Assembly: GCF_037450285.1 (NCBI RefSeq)
Contig: NZ_JAQISN010000001.1
Coordinates: 1,178,001 to 1,242,000, forward strand
DNA length: 64,000 bases
Source: Erwinia sp. SLM-02
Lineage (GTDB): Bacteria > Pseudomonadota > Gammaproteobacteria > Enterobacterales > Enterobacteriaceae
Direction: 5' to 3'
Part shown: positions 45,450-52,863 of the stretch, piece after piece
Layout of the letters: every line of letters begins with the position of its first letter
Position numbering within the stretch: the stretch's first letter is position 1
Notes under the pieces: model-generated
Databases searched by the model: none
The model's input: the letters and a program-made list of their open reading frames with translations, nothing else
Told to the model about the DNA's origin: nothing
Position numbers and translations under genes: made by a program

Positions 45450-45879
45450 TAATTTGCTTTACACCGGCCCAACGCCGGACGACGAGATTTTTGATATCAG
45501 CCACTGGCCGATCGTGTTTATTCGCTTCCCGCAGCTGGGTATGCCGGACCGTACCAACCGGCTGCTGAACGGCCTGACCGATTTTTTGCTGCAGCAGCAG
45601 CGGGTGGTGTTTGTCTGGATCCCCGCGCGACACGGGCACGAACGCGAGCCGCACGAAGAAGAGAAGCAGTCCACCCGCTGGATGAAGCAGTATAAAACCG
45701 AGCTGCGCGACTGGTGTGCGGGCTACGTTTATCTGACCACCGACGAGGAGGTGCGCGCCAGCCTCAGCGCGCTGTTCCCGAAACTCAAAAAGATAATGCC
45801 GTTCCCGAAAACGCTGGCGGATGACCGGGAAGATGCCTGCGCGAAGGCGCGGGAGTTTCTGGCCCTGCCGGTGGAGTGA
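45442..45879 (+). CDS. Unrecognised 145-residue protein coupled to the siderophore transporter
   Basis: Soluble alpha/beta protein beginning MSDNLLYTGPTPDDEIFDIS, followed by a hydrophobic strand (PIVFIRFP) and VVFVWIPARHGHE, and ending with a helix (REDACAKAREFLALPVE). Overlaps the transporter gene by 8 bases, so it is part of the iron-uptake operon. No family recognised. It carries two histidines in a short RHGHE motif and a single cysteine. It could be a cytosolic partner that releases iron or handles the siderophore, but this is only inference. Confidence 0.65.
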   Translation: MSDNLLYTGPTPDDEIFDISHWPIVFIRFPQLGMPDRTNRLLNGLTDFLLQQQRVVFVWIPARHGHEREPHEEEKQSTRWMKQYKTELRDWCAGYVYLTTDEEVRASLSALFPKLKKIMPFPKTLADDREDACAKAREFLALPVE

Positions 45880-45953
45880 GGCCCGCCCGGGCCTGAAACA
45901 GGCAATTGTTCATTGATCAGCCAGTCCTGCGGCAGTCATTGCTGCCGGACTGG
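45879..45953. terminator. Convergent-gene hairpin region
   Basis: Two hairpins between convergent genes: a 7-bp GC stem at 45879-45894 and a long stem at 45921-45953 (six and six bp with a 3-base bulge, loop TCATTG). No T-run follows on either strand, so it may end both transcripts with help. Confidence 0.5.
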
Positions 45954-45986
45954 CGCGTGGAGCGAGTATTTTTAGCCTTTCAACGT

Positions 45987-46613
45987 TCACCCTTTCAGTT
46001 CGCGCAGATATTTATAAACGGTGGTGCGCCCCAGCGACAGCACGCTGGCGATGTAATCCGCCGAGTTTTTTGCCCGGAACGCCCCTTCTTTATGCAGGTC
46101 CACCACCAGATCCTTTTTCTGCGTGCGGGTTAGCGCGCTCAGCGAGGTGTTTTCCCGCCGTATCCAGTCGTGCAGGAAGGTGTTGATTTTCTCCTGCCAG
46201 TCGTCGCGAAACAGCGCGTCCGGCTGCGGCTGCAGGCGGGTGACGGACAAAAACAGCTCCAGGGCGTTGCGCGCCTCTTCAAAGGGCGCGGTGCTGAAGT
46301 TAATGCACAGCAGATAGCCGGGATCGGTTTCATTGCCCGTGGCGATGGTTACCGAACGCATCTTCTTGCCGTCCCAGTTCAGCTTCTCATAAGGCCCGGT
46401 CACCGCAGCCAGCGGCTGGCCCTCAAACTCATCCAACCCGGCGTCATCGCCGATACTGCGCCGCGACAGATTATTGGCGATGTAGGCCACCCGCCCGGAG
46501 GCCACGTCGTGAATAACCACCTCCACGCTGGGAAAGAACAGCGCAGCGATGCCGTCTGCCATCGATTTCAGCAGCGGGAAGGGCGTTTTTTCGCTGAGCG
46601 TTGGGTTTGTCAC
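45987..46613 (-). CDS. DauR/YheO-type PAS-HTH transcriptional regulator
   Basis: 208-residue regulator. N-terminal YheO-like PAS domain (about 14-130; IAALFFPSVEVVIHDVASGRVAYIANN) and C-terminal DauR-like helix-turn-helix (SADYIASVLSLGRTTVYKYL). The GTG start at 46613 has an excellent binding site (AAGGAG, spacing 6), better than a longer frame from 46658. Divergent to the cyclodeaminase-like gene; DauR represses a D-arginine catabolic operon of this composition in Pseudomonas. A palindrome in the shared promoter region (46733-46755) is the probable operator. Confidence 0.85.
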   Translation of the reverse strand: MTNPTLSEKTPFPLLKSMADGIAALFFPSVEVVIHDVASGRVAYIANNLSRRSIGDDAGLDEFEGQPLAAVTGPYEKLNWDGKKMRSVTIATGNETDPGYLLCINFSTAPFEEARNALELFLSVTRLQPQPDALFRDDWQEKINTFLHDWIRRENTSLSALTRTQKKDLVVDLHKEGAFRAKNSADYIASVLSLGRTTVYKYLRELKG

Positions 46614-46732
46614 AGGCCTCTCCTTTATATTCTCCGACCCTTTTGGCCAGGCCGCCAATCATAGCCGATCTGCGCCCCAGGCTGTTCGACTTCTGCCGGT
46701 CTGTTTTACGCCATCAGATTTTTATTGTAAAC

Positions 46733-46755
46733 AAAAAGTGCATAATGTACTTTTT
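46733..46755. promoter_or_regulatory. 23-bp palindrome, probable operator of the DauR-type regulator
   Basis: Arms AAAAAGTGCA and TGTACTTTTT with a TAA centre, one mismatch in 10 bp. It lies 52 bases before the cyclodeaminase-like gene start (46807) and 120 bases from the divergent regulator. The palindrome is seen directly; its role as operator is inference. Confidence 0.6.
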
Positions 46756-46806
46756 AGTTCACTTTTATTTTATGCGATGGTGCCGAGTGCACAAAAAGGA
46801 CGCAGA

Positions 46807-47769
46807 ATGACACCGACGGCGATTCCGACTGTGACGGCCGAACAGACCGCCGCACTGCTTAAAAATATTGATGTGATGGCGGCCCTGCGCCGGGTATTCA
46901 CCCACCTGGCGCGCGGTGAAGCGGTGCAGCCCGCGCAGAAAGTGGTGCTGCTGCCCGACTGCAAAGGGGATTTTATTAACTATTTTGGCGTGGATATGGC
47001 CCAGCGGCGGCTGGGGGTGAAGATCTCCCCGTATCTGGTAACGCCGGATAAACCGCTGATTACCGCCTGGACGCTGCTGATGTCGGCAGAAAGCGGCATG
47101 CCGCTGATGCTGTGCGACGCCTCGCTGCTGACGGTGGAGCGCACGGCGGCCACCACGGCGCTGGCGGTGGATCTGCTGGCCCCGCCTGAGGCGCGAACCC
47201 TGACGCTTATCGGCAGCGGCGCGGTGGGGCGTGCGCATCTGCGCCACGTGCTGGCGCTGCGCGACTGGCGGGAGATCCGCGTTCTGAGCCGGGGTTCTGC
47301 CCCGGGCGCGGACGAACTCAGCCGGGAGCTGGGCCTGCCACAGGGGGTGCTGAAAATCTGCACCCGCGCGGAGGAGGCGCTGGAGAACTGCGACGTGCTG
47401 ATGCTGTGTACCTCTTCCGCCACCCCGGTGGTGGAGATGGCGAACCTGACGCGGACGTGCCTGATTACCTCCATCAGCACCAATGCGCCGGGCGCGCACG
47501 AGATCCCGCCGGCCGCGCTGAATGCGATGGATGTGTACTGCGACTATCGCCAGACCACGCCGGACTCCGCCGGAGAGATGGTGAGGGCGGCGGCGGAACA
47601 TGGCTGGAGCCGCGCGGATATTCGCGGCGACCTGCCGGAGCTGGTGACGCAGGCGTGCAGCAAACCCGATTACTCACGGCACGTGTTCTTCCGCTCCCTC
47701 GGGCTGGGGCTGGAAGATCTCGCGGTTGCCGATGCGATGCTGACTTACCTTAACCAACAGGATAAATAA
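46807..47769 (+). CDS. Ornithine cyclodeaminase / mu-crystallin family enzyme
   Basis: 320-residue NAD(P)-binding enzyme. Rossmann motif LIGSGAVGRAHLRH at about 138-150; the catalytic region has KISPYLVTPDKPLITAWTLLMSAESGMPL-like residues and HARMNFN-type contexts typical of the ornithine cyclodeaminase/L-arginine dehydrogenase/ketimine reductase family. ATG 46807 with AAAGGA upstream. One base separates the stop from the following aminotransferase gene. With the DauR-type regulator this looks like a small catabolic or interconversion operon for a basic or D-amino acid. The substrate is not certain. Confidence 0.85.
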   Translation: MTPTAIPTVTAEQTAALLKNIDVMAALRRVFTHLARGEAVQPAQKVVLLPDCKGDFINYFGVDMAQRRLGVKISPYLVTPDKPLITAWTLLMSAESGMPLMLCDASLLTVERTAATTALAVDLLAPPEARTLTLIGSGAVGRAHLRHVLALRDWREIRVLSRGSAPGADELSRELGLPQGVLKICTRAEEALENCDVLMLCTSSATPVVEMANLTRTCLITSISTNAPGAHEIPPAALNAMDVYCDYRQTTPDSAGEMVRAAAEHGWSRADIRGDLPELVTQACSKPDYSRHVFFRSLGLGLEDLAVADAMLTYLNQQDK

Positions 47770-47770
47770 C

Positions 47771-48904
47771 ATGAAGATCAGACCTTTTGGCGTTGAACAG
47801 TGGATGAACGAGTGGGAAAACCACTGCGAGTACAATCTGGCGGAAACCTGCGTGGAGTCCCTGACTATGCGGCAGCTGCTGGCGATGTCGGGCGATACCG
47901 CCGCGGTGCTGGATGAGATGCTGAACATCAAAATGACCTACGGCGCTATCACCGGGTCGGAGCGACTGCGCCGGGTGATTTCCATGCAGTACCAAACGCA
48001 GTCGGCTGACAATATCCTGATTGCCCACGGTGCAATCGGTGCCAACGCGCTGATTTATCAGACGCTGGTCGAGCCGGGCGATACGGTGATTTCCGTGCTG
48101 CCTACCTACCAGCAGCACTATTCCATCCCGGCCAGCCTGGGCGCGGAGGTGAAGATCCTGCCGCTGCGCGAGGAGAACGGCTTCCTGCCGGATGTCGCCG
48201 AGCTGAAAACCCTGATCGATAACAAGACCCGACTGATCGCCATTAATAACCCGAATAACCCGACCGGCGCGCTGATGGATGACGCCCTGCTGCAGGAGAT
48301 TGTGGCGGTGGCGCGGCAGGCCGGAGCCTGGCTGCTGTGCGATGAGGTCTATCGCGGCACCAGTCAGGTCGGTGACGGCTACGGCGCGGCGGTGGCCGAT
48401 CTGTATGAGAAGGGCATCAGTACCGCCAGCATGTCAAAAACTTATTCGCTGGCGGGCCTGCGCCTCGGCTGGATGGCCGGACCGGAATCGCTGCTGAAGG
48501 CGGTGGAGATCCACCGTGATTACAACACGGTCAGCGTTGGCGTGCTGGACGACTACTTCGCCACGATCGCGCTGGAAAATCGCGACAAGATCCTCAGCCG
48601 TAACCAGAAGATACTGCGCGACAATCTGCAGCGGCTGGATGAGTGGGTCAGCCGCGAGCCGCTGATCGACTATATCAAACCGCAGGCGGGCACCACGGCG
48701 CTGCTGAAATACCATTTGCCGCTGGGTTCCCGCCAGTTTTGCATCGGCCTGCTGGAGCGTTACGGCGTGATGTTTACCCCCGGCGAGGCGATGGATATGG
48801 AGGGCTACGTGCGCATCGGCTTTGCCAATAACGGCGAGGTGTTGGAAAAAGGCCTGGCCCGGGTCAGCCAGTATCTGCGTGATTTACAGAGCGAGCTGAA
48901 ATAA
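47771..48904 (+). CDS. Class I/II PLP-dependent aminotransferase
   Basis: 377-residue fold-type I aminotransferase. Catalytic Lys223 in SMSKTYSLAGLRLGW; the PLP/substrate contacts NNPNNPTG near residue 160 are intact; a C-terminal Arg sits in VRIGFAN. The opening MKIRPFGVEQWMNEWE resembles capreomycidine synthase-like and related amino-acid aminotransferases, a loose similarity only. It is co-transcribed with the cyclodeaminase-like gene. Confidence 0.85.
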   Translation: MKIRPFGVEQWMNEWENHCEYNLAETCVESLTMRQLLAMSGDTAAVLDEMLNIKMTYGAITGSERLRRVISMQYQTQSADNILIAHGAIGANALIYQTLVEPGDTVISVLPTYQQHYSIPASLGAEVKILPLREENGFLPDVAELKTLIDNKTRLIAINNPNNPTGALMDDALLQEIVAVARQAGAWLLCDEVYRGTSQVGDGYGAAVADLYEKGISTASMSKTYSLAGLRLGWMAGPESLLKAVEIHRDYNTVSVGVLDDYFATIALENRDKILSRNQKILRDNLQRLDEWVSREPLIDYIKPQAGTTALLKYHLPLGSRQFCIGLLERYGVMFTPGEAMDMEGYVRIGFANNGEVLEKGLARVSQYLRDLQSELK

Positions 48905-48910
48905 TTTGCG

Positions 48911-48945
48911 GCAGGTAAGAGGAAGAGGCGCTTACCTGCTATTTT
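48911..48945 (+). terminator. Terminator after the aminotransferase
   Basis: Perfect 9-bp stem GCAGGTAAG / CTTACCTGC with an 11-base loop, followed by TATTTTCT, 7 bases after the stop codon. Confidence 0.75.
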
Positions 48946-48958
48946 CTCTGGCAACTTA

Positions 48959-48967
48959 TGGTATAAA
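48959..48967 (+). promoter_or_regulatory. Extended -10 promoter for the 49000 gene
   Basis: TGGTATAAA, an extended -10 element (TGnTATAAA), 33 bases before the gene start. No good -35 is seen. Confidence 0.45.
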
Positions 48968-48999
48968 TTCAGCACTAAAATTAAGAAAAGGGTAGTGTT

Positions 49000-50187
49000 A
49001 TGTCGTCGCAGAAGTTGGCCAACCGCGTTAAAGATCTTCAGTCATCGGCAATCCGTGAGCTGTTAAAGCACAGTAAGATGGAAGGGGTGATTTCGCTGGG
49101 TGGCGGAATACCGAATCCGGAACTGTTCGATACGGAAGGTCTGAGAATCGCTATGGACCGCGTGCTGACGGAAGATGGTCACAATGCGTTTCAGTACGGC
49201 CTGAGCGAGGGTGACCCGAAACTGCGTGAGGCCATCTGCCAGATTTCGGCGGAGCGCGGCATTCAGTGCACGCCGGACGATGTGGTGGTGACCTCCGGTT
49301 CGCAGCAGTCGCTGGATATCGTGGCGCGGGCGATTATCAACCCGGGCGATGTGATTGTGGTTGAACGCCCAACCTATCTGGCCGCGCTGCAGGTGTTCCA
49401 GCTGGCTGAAGCCGAGCTGAAGTCGGTGGGTACCGACGGCGAAGGGATGATTGTTGACGAGCTGGAAGAGCTGGTTAAGCAGACCCCGATTAAAGCCGTT
49501 TACATCGTACCGACCTTCGGCAACCCGGGCGGCGTGACGCTGACCGATGCCCGTCGTCAGCAGCTGGTGGCGCTGGCCGCCCGCTATGACTTCCTGATTT
49601 TCGAAGACGACCCCTACAGCGAAATCAACTTCTCTGGTGAAACGTTCCGCACGCTGAAGTCCCACGCTCAGGCGATCGGCGTTGGCGAACAGGTGATCTA
49701 CACCTCAACGTTTTCCAAGATTCTGGCCCCGGGTGCACGCGTGGGCTGGATCACCCTGCCAGCGTGGTTAAAACAGCAGGCGGTGATCCTCAAGCAGGCC
49801 ACCGATCTGCACACCAGTTCGCTGTCGCAGGCGCTGACCCGCCACTATCTGGAAAGCGGCCGCCTGCGCCCGCAGATTGCGTTAATCAGCAAGGCCTATC
49901 AGCAGAAGTGTGATGCGCTGGTGTCGGCGCTGCAAAACGAGCTGGGCGATCGTATTCGCTTCCACCGTCCGCAGGGCGGGATGTTCCTGTGGGCCACCTT
50001 TACCGAGGCGTTTAACACCACCGAGTGGCTGAAAACCACCCTGAATAACGGCGTGGTGTATGTCCCGGGTGAGTTCTTCTACTGCGATCGTCCGGATACT
50101 TCAACGCTGCGCCTGTCCTACTCGACGGTGTCTGAAGCCAACCTGGCCGAAGCGGCAAGAAGGCTGAAGGCCTCGCTGCCGCAGTAA
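49000..50187 (+). CDS. LysN/MocR-type PLP-dependent aminotransferase
   Basis: 395-residue fold-type I aminotransferase without the GntR domain of MocR regulators. Catalytic Lys240 in TSTFSKILAPGARVGW, with the IVPTFGNPGG substrate loop (about 170) and the GSQQSLDIV phosphate contacts (about 100). It is close in style to 2-aminoadipate/branched-chain aminotransferases. It has its own promoter and a strong terminator, so it is a single-gene unit. The exact substrate cannot be read off. Confidence 0.88.
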   Translation: MSSQKLANRVKDLQSSAIRELLKHSKMEGVISLGGGIPNPELFDTEGLRIAMDRVLTEDGHNAFQYGLSEGDPKLREAICQISAERGIQCTPDDVVVTSGSQQSLDIVARAIINPGDVIVVERPTYLAALQVFQLAEAELKSVGTDGEGMIVDELEELVKQTPIKAVYIVPTFGNPGGVTLTDARRQQLVALAARYDFLIFEDDPYSEINFSGETFRTLKSHAQAIGVGEQVIYTSTFSKILAPGARVGWITLPAWLKQQAVILKQATDLHTSSLSQALTRHYLESGRLRPQIALISKAYQQKCDALVSALQNELGDRIRFHRPQGGMFLWATFTEAFNTTEWLKTTLNNGVVYVPGEFFYCDRPDTSTLRLSYSTVSEANLAEAARRLKASLPQ

Positions 50188-50205
50188 CCGCTCAGCTTAT
50201 TCCTC

Positions 50206-50232
50206 TGGCCCTTATGCAAGGGCCATTTTTTT
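50206..50232 (+). terminator. Rho-independent terminator
   Basis: Perfect 8-bp stem TGGCCCTT / AAGGGCCA with loop ATGC and a run of seven T. It ends the aminotransferase gene, 18 bases after its stop, and lies close to the end of the convergent HEPN gene. Confidence 0.92.
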
Positions 50233-50237
50233 GTGCC

Positions 50238-52097
50238 TTACTTCACCACGTTATAAATCACCCGCTGTGAGCGGCTCCAGCTATCGCCAATAGCGATATT
50301 AGGCTTGCTGTTCTCCTGCTGCTTGCAGAATTCTTTCACCTGTTTGCGGATCCCACTTAACGAGTAGTCACCTATCGTTATTTGGTGATACAGATTAGCG
50401 AGCAGCGTGTCATAGAGAGAGAAGGTGCGGGATCCCGACAACGAGAACTGCGCGGCTTCGCTCATCAACGCCCGGGCATCATTCGCCATCAGACGGCACT
50501 CGCAGCGAGCGGCCGGTTCGATTTTCGCCAGTTCCCGATCGTAGGCATCCTGCTGGCTTTTTTCGAATTTCAGCGCCCGGTCCAGCTCCGATTTGATATA
50601 GCCGACCGCAGCTGGCGAAGAACAGAAGGTTTTCAGGAAGGTTGTCTGCATCGGCGTTAACGGCGTATCGTGACTGACACTCTGGAGCAGTACGCTGTTA
50701 ATCCGTTCACACTTTTGCTTTTCATCCATCAGCGAGGCGTGCGCGATTAGCACCGCCAGCACATCTTTATGATCGGCGATCAGCGCTTTTTCTGCATAAT
50801 AGAGTTTCCAGTTCATGCCGCCGTCCATAAACAGGCTGACCACCCGGCTATCCCCCCGGTCGATCGCCGCACGGATATTGTCTTCATCCCAGGCTATGCC
50901 GATATTTGCCAGCTCCTTACGCGGATCGGTGCTGGTCTCTTTTTTCACCCCGGCAACGGTCTTGCCCACTTCGTTGACATCGCTGCGGATGGCTTCGGTA
51001 TTGACCAGCGTGCGGGTTGAGGTGCCGAAGGTCAGCACGGATCCGACGATCAGCACCACGATGCCGCCCAGCACCCAGACGATCTTTTTGCGCAGAAAGC
51101 CGGTGTCCTGCTTGATGTCGGCCAGCTTCTCATTCTGCCGCGCCAGGCTCTCCTTCACTTCCTGCACGTCATCGCCCAGCCGCTCCAGCTTTTCCGTCAT
51201 CTGACTGAAATACTGGCGAACTTCCGTTTCCCCGGCGTCAAAATAGCGGTCCGGGTCAACCTGCACGCGACCTTGATCGAAGGCCTCCTGCACCGGGCCG
51301 GCAATTTCCTGATAGTAGTAATTCACCAGCGCCGTCTGCACCGGGGTGACGCGCTTGTGGTGTGCGAGACGGTTGCGGATGGCGCGGATATCGTCGAGGA
51401 AGGTTTGCAGGGTTTTGCGCTTGTCGTTCATCAGGCTGAGCAGCTGCGTGTACTGATACAGCGGCGAGTAGTGGTTGGCGTACTCTTTTTTATCGACGAA
51501 CAGGGAAGAGAGTTCGCTGAACAGCGTGCCGCTGAGCACGTCATCACGATCGGCGACGTTAAGCCAGGTTTTGACCCGCTCTTCGCCGAACAGCGTGCGC
51601 AGATGCTTCAGCAGCGCCTGCTGGTTGCTGTAGGCCTCGTTGATCAGGCTGCGGATCATCAGCTCCAGCGCACGCACCTGCTTCAGGCTGCGCAGCTGCG
51701 TTTTTTCCCCGTCTTCATGCAGGTCGGTGGCGTAGGTCAGCTGCGGCTGCTTATCCTTCAGGCGCTCCAGCTGGGCGACAAAACGCAGCGCGGCGATGAC
51801 CCGGTTTTTACCGGCGGGCTGGGCATTATCGTGACTATCCAGCTGCTTGTTCAGGGCGCGCAGGGTCTGGATAAACTGGGTCATCTCCTGCTCGCTGAGG
51901 TTTAACCGCTGGGCGACATCTTTCCAGGAACCGAGGTCTTGCCGCACCTGCTGCAGCGACACATAGAAAGCCTCCGGCGACGGTGGTGCCTGAACGGGGA
52001 CATTGAGCAGCAGCAGGATCTGGCTGAAAGCGTCTTCGCACAGGGCGAGGCAAAGGGTCAGGTCATTTTGTGATGCAGGAGCTGTGGAATCGGGCAT
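50238..52097 (-). CDS. HEPN-domain membrane protein (STY4199-like)
   Basis: 619-residue protein. The N-terminal part (about 1-130) is helical and unknown. A HEPN (Swt1-like) domain lies at about 130-290; its RNRLAHH sequence near residue 243 gives the Rx4H motif of RNA-cleaving HEPN enzymes. A coiled coil follows (about 290-330), then one membrane segment (about 335-356) and an ankyrin-like region with NIRAAIDRGDSRVVSLFMDGG near residue 405. The layout recalls the Salmonella STY4199-type family often found on islands. It could be a membrane-tethered RNase in defence or stress, but no partner gene is visible. Confidence 0.7.
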   Translation of the reverse strand: MPDSTAPASQNDLTLCLALCEDAFSQILLLLNVPVQAPPSPEAFYVSLQQVRQDLGSWKDVAQRLNLSEQEMTQFIQTLRALNKQLDSHDNAQPAGKNRVIAALRFVAQLERLKDKQPQLTYATDLHEDGEKTQLRSLKQVRALELMIRSLINEAYSNQQALLKHLRTLFGEERVKTWLNVADRDDVLSGTLFSELSSLFVDKKEYANHYSPLYQYTQLLSLMNDKRKTLQTFLDDIRAIRNRLAHHKRVTPVQTALVNYYYQEIAGPVQEAFDQGRVQVDPDRYFDAGETEVRQYFSQMTEKLERLGDDVQEVKESLARQNEKLADIKQDTGFLRKKIVWVLGGIVVLIVGSVLTFGTSTRTLVNTEAIRSDVNEVGKTVAGVKKETSTDPRKELANIGIAWDEDNIRAAIDRGDSRVVSLFMDGGMNWKLYYAEKALIADHKDVLAVLIAHASLMDEKQKCERINSVLLQSVSHDTPLTPMQTTFLKTFCSSPAAVGYIKSELDRALKFEKSQQDAYDRELAKIEPAARCECRLMANDARALMSEAAQFSLSGSRTFSLYDTLLANLYHQITIGDYSLSGIRKQVKEFCKQQENSKPNIAIGDSWSRSQRVIYNVVK

Positions 52098-52265
52098 GGT
52101 CTTCTCACGTTGATGTCAGCGACGTTTCCGGCCCGATCCCGTTGCGTAACATCAGGCAGCGGTCCGTGGAGCCAGAATATTCTTATTTGGCTAATTATTT
52201 AAGATTTCTCATCAGTGAGTCAATGCGAAAACGTCAGGATAACCGCTCCCTTACGGGGGCGATCG

Positions 52266-52706
52266 TTAAGCCTCCCGGACGGAATGCGCGGCAGCATCCA
52301 GGGCCGCCGAGAACTGAGCAATTTGTTCTTCACTGAACTGGCTAAGAAAGTGCTGTTTAATCACCGCCTGATACACCGCCCACATTTCTTTTCGCAGCGC
52401 CTTGCCCTGAGGGGTAATGGTGGCAAACGCCGCGCGGCCGTCATCTGCCGAACGGTGGCGTTCCACCAGATTTTCTTTCTCCAGCCGGTCGATCAGGCGG
52501 GTGAGATTGTAGCGCTCAATCACCAGTACGTCGGCCAGCTCATGCATTCGGCGGGTGCCGTTCTCGCCGCTTTCCAGCCCCCAGAGCACATCGTACCAGG
52601 CATAAACCGGCAGCCCGGCGGCGCTCAGACGCGCCTCAACCAGCCTGATAAGGGTGCGGTGGGAGCGCACAAATGAAAACCATAAATCCGGGGTGTTACC
52701 TGCCAT
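52266..52706 (-). CDS. MarR-family transcriptional regulator
   Basis: 146-residue winged-helix regulator. The recognition region ERYNLTRLIDRLEKENLVERHRSADDGRAAFATITPQG (about 62-98) is classic MarR, ending in a dimerising helix. It is divergent from the pyruvate dehydrogenase gene, with an array of TTGCAA-type repeats between them. Autoregulation and control of that gene are likely. No ligand can be deduced. Confidence 0.9.
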   Translation of the reverse strand: MAGNTPDLWFSFVRSHRTLIRLVEARLSAAGLPVYAWYDVLWGLESGENGTRRMHELADVLVIERYNLTRLIDRLEKENLVERHRSADDGRAAFATITPQGKALRKEMWAVYQAVIKQHFLSQFSEEQIAQFSAALDAAAHSVREA

Positions 52707-52732
52707 TGACGACCTCTTTGCCTGTCCGTGAG

Positions 52733-52802
52733 TTGCAAATGCAATTATAAGCGGATAGAGTTGCTTTTGCTATTGTTGCAATTGCAATGATTGCGGTTGC
52801 AA
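52733..52802. promoter_or_regulatory. Operator array with TTGCAA repeats between marR and the pdh E1 gene
   Basis: Copies of TTGCAAATGCAA (52733-52744), TTGCTTTTGCTA (52761-52772), TTGCAATTGCAA (52776-52787, a perfect palindrome) and TTGCGGTTGCAA (52791-52802). The last three start 15 bp apart. This is a fitting MarR operator set that covers both divergent promoters. The repeats are seen directly; the binding is inferred. Confidence 0.75.
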
Positions 52803-52863
52803 TCGGTTGGTGGGTGAGATTCGCTGTCGTGCAGATTTCACCGCTACTATTCTCGGAGAAGAT

